Of a stretch of DNA of 64,000 nucleotides, positions 9,057 to 17,424 are shown one piece after another. The position numbers were made by a program, and so were the translations under genes. The DNA is from JAPULR01 sp965238215 (GTDB lineage Bacteria; Chloroflexota; Dehalococcoidia; Lucifugimonadales; GCA-2712585): assembly GCA_965238215.1 (NCBI GenBank), contig OZ250180.1:2046001-2110000 (forward strand). Direction: 5' to 3'. Below the pieces are notes generated by a model, which saw only the letters and a list, made by a program, of their open reading frames with translations, was not told where the DNA came from and did not search any database. Within the stretch, counting starts at the first letter, position 1; every line of letters starts with the position of its first letter.

Positions 9057-9821
9057 CTAGAACCAGGGGCCGCTTCTTTCGTAGCCGCCGGTGACGTGTA
9101 GGGCCGTGCCCGTTACCCATCGAGAGGCCGGGCTGACAAGATAGAGAACGGCCTGGCCGATGTCTCTGGGGGCGCCGATACCCAGGGGATAGGGCTTTAT
9201 CTGGGCGGCCCGTTCCTCCGCGGACCAGCCGAAATCTCTTGATTCCACGAGGGCAGGCATGATGGCGTTGACTCGTACGCCTTTGGGGGCGACCTGGGCC
9301 GACGAGGCGATGGTCAGGCCGATGAGGCCGGCTTTGCTGGCGTTGTAGGCGGGGGAGCCGTTTGGGTCGCCGGCGGCGCGGGCGGCCTGGGAACTGATGT
9401 TGACGATACAGCCGCTGCCCGCCGTCAGCATGGGCTTGAGGGCGGCGCGGGTGCAGTAGAAGACTCCGCTGAGATTGACGTCGATGGTACGCTGCCACTC
9501 CTCGTTGGTGAGGCCCCAGATGGTACCCCGGGGAGCGTCTATACCGGCGTTGTTGACGAGTATGCCCAGGGAGCCGAACTTCTGCAGAGCTAGTTCGACC
9601 AGGGCCTCGGCGTCGGACGGGCGGCTGGTGTCCATAATCATGGCGGCGGCGCGGCCGCCCTTCTGCTCAATTTGGCGCACGGTGTTGGTGGCGTCCTGAA
9701 TGTCGCCGATGACGATATTGGAGCCAGCCTCGCTGAGAACGAGCGCGATGCCCTGGCCTATGCCCTGGGCGGCTCCGGTGACGATCGCGGTCTGGCCGTC
9801 CAGCCGGTGGTCTTCATTCAT
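9057..9821 (-). CDS. SDR-family NAD(P)-dependent oxidoreductase
   Basis: Classical short-chain dehydrogenase of 254 residues. It has the cofactor-binding TGAAQGIGQG (about residues 15-24), the NNAG motif in ILVNNAGIDAPRG (about 91), the catalytic Ser in VNISSQAAR and the Tyr/Lys pair in YNASKAG. FabG-like enzymes share this layout, but no acyl-carrier or substrate clue is present, so the substrate is open. The start at 9821 is supported by AAGGAG seven bases upstream. It converges with secF and stands alone between repeat clusters. Confidence 0.9.
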   Translation of the reverse strand: MNEDHRLDGQTAIVTGAAQGIGQGIALVLSEAGSNIVIGDIQDATNTVRQIEQKGGRAAAMIMDTSRPSDAEALVELALQKFGSLGILVNNAGIDAPRGTIWGLTNEEWQRTIDVNLSGVFYCTRAALKPMLTAGSGCIVNISSQAARAAGDPNGSPAYNASKAGLIGLTIASSAQVAPKGVRVNAIMPALVESRDFGWSAEERAAQIKPYPLGIGAPRDIGQAVLYLVSPASRWVTGTALHVTGGYERSGPWF

Positions 9822-10403
9822 GGTTTTTTGCTCCTTGGGGACTGATGTATTCGTTTTCGGGTTTCTAGGCATGGTCTTGATTCGTTAGTGAAATCGAATC
9901 CGTGCCTGAGAGTATTCGTTTCAGGCGTGAGATTCGTTACAAAAAAGCCGGGCAGACGAATGGTGGGTTGGCGTACGCGTCTTCGCCGAGGCAGGCTCTG
10001 CGTGGGGGGCGGGATGGGGTGTGGTAACAACAGGAGCGGGCGGTTCGCGAACCGCCCCTACAAGATGCCAAAGAGCTTGCTGGTCTATTCTCATAGTATT
10101 GGCATGTGTGGGGTAGGGAGTTATTCATGGAGGGAGGGTAGCAGGGGATGGCGTATATGGGCAACGGGGGGATGGCAGTTTGGGAGAGGTTATCACCCCC
10201 ATCCCCCGTCTTCACGAGGGCAGGCTCTAGCCTTCCCCCATCAAGGGGGAAGGAAGGGGCGCGGGAGGGAGGGGATGGGTCCCCGCATGCGCGAGGACAA
10301 GAGGGTTAGGAATGACGGGGGGGGGGGCATTACTGCTAACATAGGGGCGCATCTGGGCCCGTTTAGGTCAGGCCCAAAGCAGCCATCCTGCAAGAGGCTA
10401 TAG
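9822..10403. repeat. Composite repeat region ahead of the amidase
   Basis: No convincing gene. It holds a module with several ATTCGTT/TTCGTTTCAGGCGTGAGATT motifs (about 9879-9966), the palindrome GGGCGGTTCGCGAACCGCCC (10038-10057), and a block around TTCATGGAGGGAGGGTAGCA (about 10120-10145). The hairpin CCTTCCCCC-atcaa-GGGGGAAGG (10231-10253) and ATGGGTCCCCGCATGCGC with GAGGACAA (about 10274-10300) follow. Similar module orders recur at 51.7-52.3 kb and 56.3-57.2 kb. Confidence 0.75.
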
Positions 10404-11873
10404 ATGAACAAGTCAGAGATTCCCTTTCTCACCGCTACGGAGATTTCGGAGCAGATTCAAAGCCGGAATGTCTCGCCGGTGGAGGTTACGGAGGCGTATC
10501 TGGAGCGCATTGAGGCGTTGAACCCCAAACTGAATTCCTATATAACCGTCATGGCTGACGAGGCCATTACGGCGGCGCAGGAAGCGGAGACGGCCATTGC
10601 ATTGGGCGGATATCTTGGCCCCATGCACGGGGTGCCGGTGGCTATTAAGGACCAGTTTCTGACTAAGGGAATTCTCACGACCGCCGGTTCCAACGTGCTG
10701 CGCGACTTCATTCCCGAAGAAGACGCGACGGTAGTGACGCGGTTGAAAGAGGCGGGGGCCGTCATCATCGGGAAGACGAACCTGACGGAGTTTGCAATCA
10801 CGACCAATCATTACTATCCCCACGGGATGATGTACAACCCGTGGGACATGGGCCATTTCGCCGGTTCTTCGAGCGGGGGGTCGGCGTCGGCGACCGCCGC
10901 ATTTCTGTGCGCCACGTCGTTGGGCGAAGACACGGGCGGTTCCGTCCGCGGACCGGCGGCCGCGTGCGGTCTGGCGGGCTTTCGCAGCACCTACGGACTG
11001 GTGAGTCGATACGGGCTTCTGGGAGCCTGCTGGTCAAAGGACGTGATTGGGCCCATCTCGCGCACAGTGGCAGACTGCGCCATCACGTTTCAGGCCATTG
11101 CGGGCCACGACCCGAAGGACAGGTACACCAGCCAAGATCCCGTGCCCGACTATACGGCGGCTCTGACCGGGGACATTCGAGGGTTGAAGGTGGGCGTGGT
11201 GGTTGAACGGGTGCACACGGAGGACGTTTTGCCGGAGGTGCGCGACGCTGTCTTGGAGGCGATAGACGTGCTGCGGGAGCAGGGCGCTGAGGTAACGGAG
11301 ATATCCCTGCCAATGATTCCGCTGACGGCGGCCTTCTCGCTGGTGGGAGAGCTGGTAGAAGCGGCGGCCATACATCATAGGTGGGTGCGCGAACGGCTGG
11401 ATGAGTATCAGAACGAGCTGCGGTTGACGCTGCTGATGGCGAACCTGATACCGGCGCAGACGTACTACAAGGCCAATCAGCTGCGGGCCTATTGGCGTGA
11501 GGAGATGCTAGCAGCCTTTGATTCCGTGGACCTGATGGTGTACCCGACGTCGCCTTCCGTGGCCCCGACGGTCCCGCCACCGTCGGGGCTAGCAAGCCGG
11601 GAGGACATGAAGGTGAACTTCTTTGGGCGGCGCAGTTTCACCCATCCGGCCAGTCTTGCCGGATGCCCAGCGCTATCGGTGAACTGCGGTTTCACGGAGG
11701 CGGGTCTGCCGATGGGCCTGCAGATTATCGGGCGGCCCTTCGATGACGGTACGGTGCTGCGGGCGGGGCACGTCTACGAGCAGGCGACGCCGTGGCACAA
11801 GCGCCGACCGCCAGGATTTGGGCCGGATGACGGTGGGGAGGGGAGACTACCTCTTGGAGAATCAACTACCTAG
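10404..11873 (+). CDS. Amidase-signature hydrolase (GatA/AtzE-like) with an altered C-terminus
   Basis: Amidase-signature enzyme of 489 residues with a Ser-cisSer-Lys triad. The Lys lies in HGVPVAIKDQF (about residue 79). The glycine/serine stretch GSSSGGSASATAAF and then GEDTGGSVRGPAA (about 152-185) carry the serines. It hydrolyses an amide bond; the substrate is unknown, and it is unlikely to be the tRNA amidotransferase subunit without gatB or gatC. The last residues after GFGPDD (GGEGRLPLGESTT) come from the junction with an inserted element. A second copy of the end at 12914-12943 reads GFGPDDNGD and stops, which is probably the original C-terminus. Confidence 0.9.
   Translation: MNKSEIPFLTATEISEQIQSRNVSPVEVTEAYLERIEALNPKLNSYITVMADEAITAAQEAETAIALGGYLGPMHGVPVAIKDQFLTKGILTTAGSNVLRDFIPEEDATVVTRLKEAGAVIIGKTNLTEFAITTNHYYPHGMMYNPWDMGHFAGSSSGGSASATAAFLCATSLGEDTGGSVRGPAAACGLAGFRSTYGLVSRYGLLGACWSKDVIGPISRTVADCAITFQAIAGHDPKDRYTSQDPVPDYTAALTGDIRGLKVGVVVERVHTEDVLPEVRDAVLEAIDVLREQGAEVTEISLPMIPLTAAFSLVGELVEAAAIHHRWVRERLDEYQNELRLTLLMANLIPAQTYYKANQLRAYWREEMLAAFDSVDLMVYPTSPSVAPTVPPPSGLASREDMKVNFFGRRSFTHPASLAGCPALSVNCGFTEAGLPMGLQIIGRPFDDGTVLRAGHVYEQATPWHKRRPPGFGPDDGGEGRLPLGESTT
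11814..11831 (+). repeat. Left copy of amidase 3'-end direct repeat
   Basis: GGATTTGGGCCGGATGAC occurs here inside the amidase gene and again at 12914-12931. Similarity continues for about eight more bases with mismatches. The two copies bracket the unidentified-gene insert. Confidence 0.85.
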
Positions 11874-12836
11874 TCGCCCTGATCCTATAGCTAATCGCCT
11901 GCTCCTCCTTTCTGAACGATGTCACGAGTCCTCCGTCGAAGGTCATCCACTTCCTTTGGGCGGATACATCCGGAACCAAGCAAATGATAGGTATGAATTT
12001 GTCACCCTCTGGACGTTTGACGGCCTTGTTGTCGCATAGGCTGTCATACAGAAAAAAGCAGATTCAATGACTACGATATGGTGATAGCTGATCCCTGCGA
12101 ATCGAAGACCGCCCAATATCTTGGTCTCAATGTTCTTGTGCACATGAGGCTCCTTGCTTGGGTCTGATGTCATCATTCGTGACATCTGAGGAGCGTGAAC
12201 AGACTCTGTATTGGCTACCAGCCTGATGACCTCTCCAAGGGACACCCCTCTATTGTTTACCATAACGAGTTGTTGGCCAAGCCACCTGTCGCAATCGAGT
12301 ATGGAAGCGCCTCGTGTGTTAAACAACTTTGAGGATCTAACTTGCCATGGATTAGATTCGGACGCCTTTCCAGTCCAACCCAGCGTCCCTGGAAGAGGCC
12401 ACTCGATTGATACGGTGAATCTCTGAGATCCGAATGGCACGTGCCAAGGTCCCCCATGAGACTTTGCGACCTCATCAACTGGGACTATCTGCATGTACCC
12501 ACCCTTTATGTCCAACACAACGATTTCGAAGGACTCTCCCGCTTCCTCATTCCGTCGGAGCCTGCTGAACCTAAGTCCGATTGATTTGCATGTATCGTCG
12601 TCCAGCAATCGAGTCCTACTGTCTCCCTTGTCGCCGATTACGGTCTTGCGAAGGAACAACCCACACGAACGGGCCAGAGATTCAACTGATTGAAGAAACT
12701 GGCTTGTATTGTTTGTGTCAGCGAGGCTAAAACCTCCAATAGTGAGATGAAGGTCCGTCATTGCTGACTGGAGCCTTTCGAGCTTGTTCTTGTGTCTCAG
12801 TGAAACTGTGCTCCCCACGGTGTTGACGAATTGCAT
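11866..12836 (-). pseudogene. Frameshifted copy of an unidentified gene (copy 1)
   Basis: Clearly homologous to the intact 326-residue gene at 16348-17328; most positions agree from MQFVNTVGS to HHIVVIESA. One A is missing near 12050, where copy 2 has ATACAAGAAAA and this copy has ATACAGAAAA. The frame then shifts and ends at 11943. Reading on in the corrected frame restores homology (FIPILCLVPDVS) to the matching end YRIRATR and a stop at 11866. I do not recognise the family: it has no signal peptide, no membrane segment and no familiar catalytic motif. It overlaps the present amidase stop by a few bases, tail to tail. Confidence 0.75.
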
Positions 12837-12868
12837 CCTACACTAAACTCCAAGTAGACATAACCTCA

Positions 12869-12897
12869 ATTATATCACGTGATAGAACGTGCGGTCA
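12869..12897 (-). promoter_or_regulatory. Promoter-like sequence of insert copy 1
   Basis: On the minus strand, TGACCG and TATAAT are separated by 17 bases ahead of the gene start. The spacer contains CACGT-gatag-aACGTG, a short inverted repeat. The same arrangement is kept in copy 2 (17352-17380). Confidence 0.45.
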
Positions 12898-12913
12898 TAA
12901 GAGGAGGTCGTCG

Positions 12914-12943
12914 GGATTTGGGCCGGATGACAATGGGGATTAG
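12914..12943 (+). repeat. Right copy of amidase 3' end with the probable native stop
   Basis: It repeats 11814-11831 exactly for 18 bases. Read in the amidase frame it gives GFGPDDNGD then TAG (12941-12943). This looks like the displaced original end of the amidase gene and meets the end of the Uma2 gene tail to tail. Confidence 0.75.
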
Positions 12944-13551
12944 CTAGTCGCTGGTTTTCGAGGCTTTGATGGGGGGAAGAATTGGCCAACTTCCAGAGTG
13001 ACGTCGGGGAATGCCTGGGGGGCGATCATTTCGCTGGTGGTTGCGTGTCTAACGTTAGAATACGTTCCCTCTGAGGGTTCGGTGTAGGATTCGATGCGAC
13101 GGTTTTCGCGGGAAACGATCCACACCTCCGGGATGCCGGCGCGGGCGTAGGCGGAGAGCTTGGCGTTCCGGTCATAGTCGAGGGTGGTGTCGGAGACTTC
13201 GATTAGGAGCAATACATCGGCCGGGCGGGGATGCCCTCCCTCGTAGTAGTCGTCGCGCCACTTGAGCAGCATAATGTCGGGTTGCGGCTCGCTTTCGTCG
13301 TTCAGGCGAGTCGGCCCCTGGACGCTCACGACGGCCCGTCCCTGAAACAATGAGGGAAATAAGTTGGTGAACCGGTTAACCTTGGCTTGGTGCCAGTCTC
13401 CAATGGGGGGCATGTGTATGATATCTCCATCTAGCAGTTCGACCCGATCGTTCTCGGAAATAATGCCATGGCGGGCCATCGCATAGTATTCGGCCACGGT
13501 GAAGCGATGGCGGGTCGGTGTTTGCGTTAGCGTGGAGGTGGCAATGGTCAT
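12940..13551 (-). CDS. Uma2-family (DUF820) putative endonuclease, copy 1
   Basis: A 203-residue PD-(D/E)XK-fold protein of the Uma2 family, common in cyanobacteria and Chloroflexota. Family features are FTVAEYYAMA, RVELLDGDIIHMPPIG, the Asp in EPQPDIMLLK, the acidic residue in LLLIEVSDTT and the Lys in YDRNAKLSAYARAG followed by PEVWIV. The cellular role of the family is not established. The start at 13551 gives a length equal to the second copy and lies downstream of a GGAAGG. A close relative is at 14225-14836. Confidence 0.85.
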   Translation of the reverse strand: MTIATSTLTQTPTRHRFTVAEYYAMARHGIISENDRVELLDGDIIHMPPIGDWHQAKVNRFTNLFPSLFQGRAVVSVQGPTRLNDESEPQPDIMLLKWRDDYYEGGHPRPADVLLLIEVSDTTLDYDRNAKLSAYARAGIPEVWIVSRENRRIESYTEPSEGTYSNVRHATTSEMIAPQAFPDVTLEVGQFFPPSKPRKPATS

Positions 13552-13658
13552 GACGACTGTGCCTTCCTTCCTTTGATAGGCGTTCTTACGACACTTCAAC
13601 GTTACAGATATTCTATAGCTGCAGAGTCTCTGGGGCAACGGTAAGCTTTGCTGTAAGC

Positions 13659-13678
13659 GGGCGGTTCGCGAACCGCCC
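13659..13678. repeat. Dispersed palindrome
   Basis: A perfect 20-nt inverted repeat, GGGCGGTTCGCGAACCGCCC, followed by CCTAC. It lies between the upstream end of Uma2 copy 1 and the truncated M24 gene. Confidence 0.85.
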
Positions 13679-13698
13679 CTACAAAATTACGTAAGGGG

Positions 13699-13720
13699 GT
13701 GGGGAGCCACCATTCGCGGC
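13699..13720. repeat. 22-bp fragment of the M20 gene 3' end
   Basis: Matches 16198-16219 and 17462-17483 exactly. On the minus strand it would encode part of the M20 C-terminus (REWWLPT). It sits just past the end of the truncated M24 gene, which suggests that the region was rearranged. Confidence 0.7.
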
Positions 13721-13738
13721 TGTGGGGAGGTTAGAGGT

Positions 13739-14212
13739 TTAAGGGCTTATGGGGAGCTCGAAGCCCAAATCGCAGTCCGTGAGCAATTGCGGGTGGCCGT
13801 CCTTGAGGTGGAAGGTGTCTTCCAGGCGAACGCCGCCTACTCCCGGGACGGAAAGAACGGAGTGGCCGACGGTAAGAGTCATTCCGTCGCGCAGCTTGAA
13901 GCTGAAGTCGGCGGGGTGGATGGTGGGGCGCGGCATCTCCTCGAAGTCCAAGCCGATGCTGTGGCTGATGCCCGGGATGTAGAATTCACCGAAGCCGGCG
14001 TCGACGAAGACCTTTCGGGCCGCCGCGTCGATGTCTCCGTTTTTGTCCCCTGGCTTGACGGCGGCAACGCCCGCCTCTTGCGCCCGCCGGTACACGTTGA
14101 ACAGTTCCAGATGCTTGGCGGTTGCCGGACCAACGACGAAAGTTCGCGTCAGGTTGGCGCAGTAGCCTTGAAAACGCGGAACCACGTCGACCACCACGAG
14201 GCCGCCGGGGTT
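13739..14212 (-). pseudogene. Truncated M24-fold (Xaa-Pro peptidase-like) gene copy
   Basis: Only the C-terminal 150 or so residues of an M24 protein remain, nearly identical to the end of the full gene at 14991-16109 (VVDVVPRFQGYC to LGFELPISP). Homology stops near 14205-14212, directly before the stop of Uma2 copy 2. The N-terminal domain is missing, so a stable active enzyme is unlikely. Together with the neighbouring Uma2 copy it marks a tandem duplication with one end lost. Confidence 0.8.
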
Positions 14213-14224
14213 TGGGGATGTGGG

Positions 14225-14836
14225 CTAGCCAGTCGTTGCTTTCCGTGGCTTCAGTTTGGGGAAGAATTGGCCAACTTCCAGGGTGACGTCGGGGAATGCC
14301 TGGGGGGCAATGGTCTCGGTTGGACCGGCGTGTCGGACGTTGGAGTATGTTCCCTCTGAAGGACTTGTGTAGGCTTCGATACGGCGGTCCTGTCTGGAAA
14401 CTATCCACACCTCCGGGATGCCGGCGCGGGCATAGGCGGAGAGCTTGGCGTTGCGGTCGTATTCAACGGTGGTGTCGGAGACTTCGATGAGGAGTAGGAT
14501 GTCTGTTGGGCTAGGGTGTCCTCTCCTGTAGAAATTGTCGCGCCATTTCAGCAACGAAATGTCGGGTTGGGGCTCGCTGACGTCGTTCAGGCGTGCCGGT
14601 CCTTGGACGCGTACGATCGCCCGTCCCTGCAACGGTGGAAGCATCAGGTGGTTAAATCGGTCAACGCTGGCTTGGTGCCAGTCTCCAATAGGCGGCATGT
14701 GGATGATGTCTCCGTCAAGCAGTTCGACGCGGTCGGTTTTTGTAAGGATGCTGGCGTCAGCCAGGGCGTAGTATTCGGCCACTGTGAAGCAGTGGCGTGT
14801 AGGGGTTGATGTGAGCGGGGCGGCGATAATGGTCAC
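14225..14836 (-). CDS. Uma2-family (DUF820) putative endonuclease, copy 2
   Basis: Paralogue of 12940-13551 with the same length (203 residues) and the same motifs: RVELLDGDIIHMPPIG, EPQPDISLLK, LLLIEVSDTT, YDRNAKLSAYARAG. It lies downstream of the complete M24 gene in the same direction, with a 154-base gap that shows no clear promoter. The function of the family is unsettled. Confidence 0.85.
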   Translation of the reverse strand: MTIIAAPLTSTPTRHCFTVAEYYALADASILTKTDRVELLDGDIIHMPPIGDWHQASVDRFNHLMLPPLQGRAIVRVQGPARLNDVSEPQPDISLLKWRDNFYRRGHPSPTDILLLIEVSDTTVEYDRNAKLSAYARAGIPEVWIVSRQDRRIEAYTSPSEGTYSNVRHAGPTETIAPQAFPDVTLEVGQFFPKLKPRKATTG

Positions 14837-14990
14837 GACGACTGTGTCAACTTCATTCGTGTAGTGTCCTTAAGAGGATTCTTCAGTATAGACATTCTAC
14901 AACTGTAACCGATGCGCCGCAACGGGAATCTCGACTGCAACGTGCGAGGGTTATGCACCGATTCGTTGTTCAAGCCGGGGGGGTCGAGGT

Positions 14991-16109
14991 TTAAGGGCTT
15001 ATGGGGATCTCGAAGCCCAAATCGCAGACCGTCAGCAATTGCGGGTGGCCATCCTTGAGGTGGAAGGTGTCTTCCAGGCGAACGCCGCCCACTCCCGGCA
15101 CGGAAAGGACGGAGTGGCCGACGGTGAGGGTCATCCCGTCGCGCAGCTTGAAGCTGAAGTCGGCGGGATGGATGGTGGGACGCGGCATCTCCTCGAAGTC
15201 CAAGCCGATGCTGTGGCTGATGCCCGGGACGTAGAATTCACCGAAGCCGGCGTCGACGAAGACCTTTCGGGCCGCCGCGTCGATGTCTCCATTCTTTGCG
15301 TCCGGCCTGACAACTGAGACGCCCGCCGCTTGCGCCCGACGGTACACGTCGAACAGTTCGAGTTGTTTGGCGGTTGCCGGGCCAACGACGAAAGTCCGGG
15401 TCAGGTTGGCGCAATAACCCTGAAAACGCGGGACTACGTCGACCACCACCAGATCGCCGGTCTCCACTAGTTTGTCGGACGCGGTTCCATGGAGCCAGCC
15501 GGAACGCACCCCGGAGTTGACGAAGACGGGAGTGGCCACGCCGTGCCCGCCGGCCTTCCGCATGGCGTACTCTATCTCCGCTCCCACTTCGTTTTCTGAA
15601 ATGCCGGGTCTTAGCCATGCGGCGGCGGTCTTCATGCCGACGGCGGCGATTCGAGCCGCTTCCCTCATTAGCCGGACTTCCTCGGCATCCTTTACCAACC
15701 GCAGTTCGTCCATAACAGGGGCAATGTCGACCACCTTTATTTTGGGGTTGGCCCGCTGGAACAGGTTGAGAAGGAAGGCCGGTGTGTTGAACCACATCTG
15801 CACGCCCACCGTCATGGACTCCCTACCCCCGGCCATACCCCGCATTGTTCCCACCACGTCCTTTATCTGTTGTCCAACGGTACCGAAAATCTTCACGTCG
15901 TCCACGCCGATGGACTCTCTTACCTCGGCCTCTTCGCCTTGAAAGGTGACTACGATGGGGGGGCCGGCGGCGGGAATGACGGCGCGAGGCTGGAAGCGGT
16001 CTTCGCCGAAAAAGTAGATATAATCGTCGTGGGTCAGTATCAGGTAGGCGTCGATGCCCCGTTCCCTCATACGCGCCTGCGCTTGCTGCAAACGGTCTCT
16101 ATTAAGCAT
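14991..16109 (-). CDS. M24-fold aminopeptidase P/creatinase-like protein lacking some metal ligands
   Basis: The 372 residues have a creatinase-like N-terminal domain (about 1-130) and a pita-bread M24 domain. Aligned by eye with metallo-M24 enzymes, the first Asp is kept in LVVVDVVPRF. The second Asp is Asn in CANLTRTF. The His is kept in GISHSIGLDFEE. The Glu of the usual T-x-E-P-G is replaced in TLTVGHSVL, and the last Glu is kept in VRLEDTF. Two of five ligands therefore appear lost, as happens in creatinase-type members, so a metal-independent hydrolase is possible. The substrate is unknown. Confidence 0.8.
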   Translation of the reverse strand: MLNRDRLQQAQARMRERGIDAYLILTHDDYIYFFGEDRFQPRAVIPAAGPPIVVTFQGEEAEVRESIGVDDVKIFGTVGQQIKDVVGTMRGMAGGRESMTVGVQMWFNTPAFLLNLFQRANPKIKVVDIAPVMDELRLVKDAEEVRLMREAARIAAVGMKTAAAWLRPGISENEVGAEIEYAMRKAGGHGVATPVFVNSGVRSGWLHGTASDKLVETGDLVVVDVVPRFQGYCANLTRTFVVGPATAKQLELFDVYRRAQAAGVSVVRPDAKNGDIDAAARKVFVDAGFGEFYVPGISHSIGLDFEEMPRPTIHPADFSFKLRDGMTLTVGHSVLSVPGVGGVRLEDTFHLKDGHPQLLTVCDLGFEIPISP

Positions 16110-16197
16110 CCTATTCTCCTTGCCGCCGCGCTGGCGACGGTCTTCTGAATTTGTAGCTGCGCTCCGTTGATTTAGGGGAGGGCATCAGGTCAGGGGA

Positions 16198-16297
16198 GTG
16201 GGGAGCCACCATTCGCGGCCGCGGGGCGTCTCGATGTATTCAGGCCAGCGCAGGTCTACGGGTGGGGGGAAGTCTTTGGGAAGGAGGGGGGCTGTCC
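16198..16297. repeat. 100-bp direct repeat of the M20 gene 3' end (distal copy)
   Basis: Identical over 100 bases to 17462-17561. On the minus strand, in the M20 frame, it reads on past REWWLPTP to L-T and a TGA at 16185-16187. This is probably the native C-terminus, separated from the gene by the insert. Confidence 0.9.
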
Positions 16298-16347
16298 GCC
16301 CTTAATGGTACGGGTATGTACCGGAGACCATCTTCGGGGGAAATCAG

Positions 16348-17328
16348 CTACCTCGTTGGCCTGATCCTATAAGAGACCGTCTGTCCCTCCTTACTGAACG
16401 TAATCGCGAGCCCTCCGTCGAAGGTCATCCACTTCTTTTGGCTAGATACATCCGGCACTAGGCAGAGGATTGGAATAAATCTGTCACCCTCTGGGCGTTT
16501 GACGGCTTTGTTGTCGCATAGGCTCTCATACAAGAAAAGGGCAGACTCAATAACTACGATATGGTGATAGCAGATTCCCGCGAATCTAAGGCCGCTCAAT
16601 ATCTTGGTCGCAAGGTTCTTATGCACATGAGGTTCCTTGCTTGGATCTGATGTCATCATGCGAGAAATCTGGGGGGCGTGAACAGACTCCGTATTGGCTA
16701 CTAGCTTGATGACCTCTCCGAGGGACACCCCATTGTTGTTAACCATTACTAACTGCTGGCTCAACCACTGGTCGCAGTCGAGTGCGGAAGTACTTCTTGT
16801 GTCGAATAACTTCGAGGGTCTCATTTGCCACGGTTTAGAAACAGTCGGCTTTCCGGTCCAACCCTGCGTCCCTGGGAGAGGCCACTCGACTGATATGGTA
16901 AATCTTTGGGGGCCCATTGGCACGAGCCAGGGGCCTCCATGAGACTTCGCCATTTCGTCAATCGGCACTACCTTGAGGAAGCCACTCTTCATGTCCAAGA
17001 CGATCATTTCGAATGTTTCACCCGCTCCTATAGGCCGTTGGAGCCTGCCAAACCGAAGTCCGATTGACTGGCATATCTCGTCGTCTAAAAGTCGGGTCCT
17101 TCGTTTTCCCTTGTCGCCGATTACGGCTTTTCGCAAGAATAACCCACTCGAACGGGCTAACGATTCAACGGATTGAGAAAACTGCCTTGTGTTCTGTGGG
17201 TCCATCAGAGTTATGCCCCTGATAGTAATTTGGAGATCCGTCATTGCTGACTGGAGCCTGTCGAGCTTGTCCTTGTGTCGCAGTGAGACGGAACTCCCCA
17301 CAGTGTTTACGAATTGCATCCCACTCAT
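16348..17328 (-). CDS. Unidentified 326-residue protein of the repeated insert (copy 2, intact)
   Basis: I do not recognise this family. The protein is soluble-looking, with no signal peptide or membrane helix. Features shared with copy 1 include an N-terminal MQFVNTVGS and an amphipathic stretch LDRLQSAMTDLQ. Also shared are a Trp/Gly-rich middle (SHGGPWLVP, EWPLPGTQGWTG), QQLVMVNNNGVSLGEV, SVHAPQISRMMTSDPSKEPH and HHIVVIESALF. Conserved His/Asp/Glu residues in the last two segments could be functional, but no catalytic scheme is claimed. The start may be MSG at 17328 or MQF three codons later; copy 1 starts at the MQF. Base use is less GC-rich than the adjoining genes. Confidence 0.7.
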   Translation of the reverse strand: MSGMQFVNTVGSSVSLRHKDKLDRLQSAMTDLQITIRGITLMDPQNTRQFSQSVESLARSSGLFLRKAVIGDKGKRRTRLLDDEICQSIGLRFGRLQRPIGAGETFEMIVLDMKSGFLKVVPIDEMAKSHGGPWLVPMGPQRFTISVEWPLPGTQGWTGKPTVSKPWQMRPSKLFDTRSTSALDCDQWLSQQLVMVNNNGVSLGEVIKLVANTESVHAPQISRMMTSDPSKEPHVHKNLATKILSGLRFAGICYHHIVVIESALFLYESLCDNKAVKRPEGDRFIPILCLVPDVSSQKKWMTFDGGLAITFSKEGQTVSYRIRPTR

Positions 17329-17351
17329 TCCTCTAATTAGACATAACCTAA

Positions 17352-17380
17352 ATTATAGCACGCGATAGAACGTGCGGTCA
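17352..17380 (-). promoter_or_regulatory. Promoter-like sequence of insert copy 2
   Basis: TGACCG, a 17-base spacer and TATAAT on the minus strand, matching copy 1. The stem GCACG-cgatagaa-CGTGC differs from that in copy 1, but both copies can pair. Confidence 0.45.
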
Positions 17381-17424
17381 GAAGAGATTGGGTTCTGGAT
17401 GCAGATGAAAGGAATGCAGACCCC

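Larger units (their letters stand above)
11832..12913. mobile_element. Candidate single-gene insert, copy 1
   Basis: Segment of 1,082 bp between direct repeats of the amidase 3' end. It carries one gene on the minus strand (frameshifted) and a promoter-like sequence that are both repeated at 16.3-17.4 kb. DNA similarity to copy 2 runs from about 11860 to about 12905. It is visibly richer in A+T than its neighbours. No transposase or integrase signature and no clear terminal inverted repeats are seen, so the mobile nature is inferred from two copies and the flanking repeats. Confidence 0.5.
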
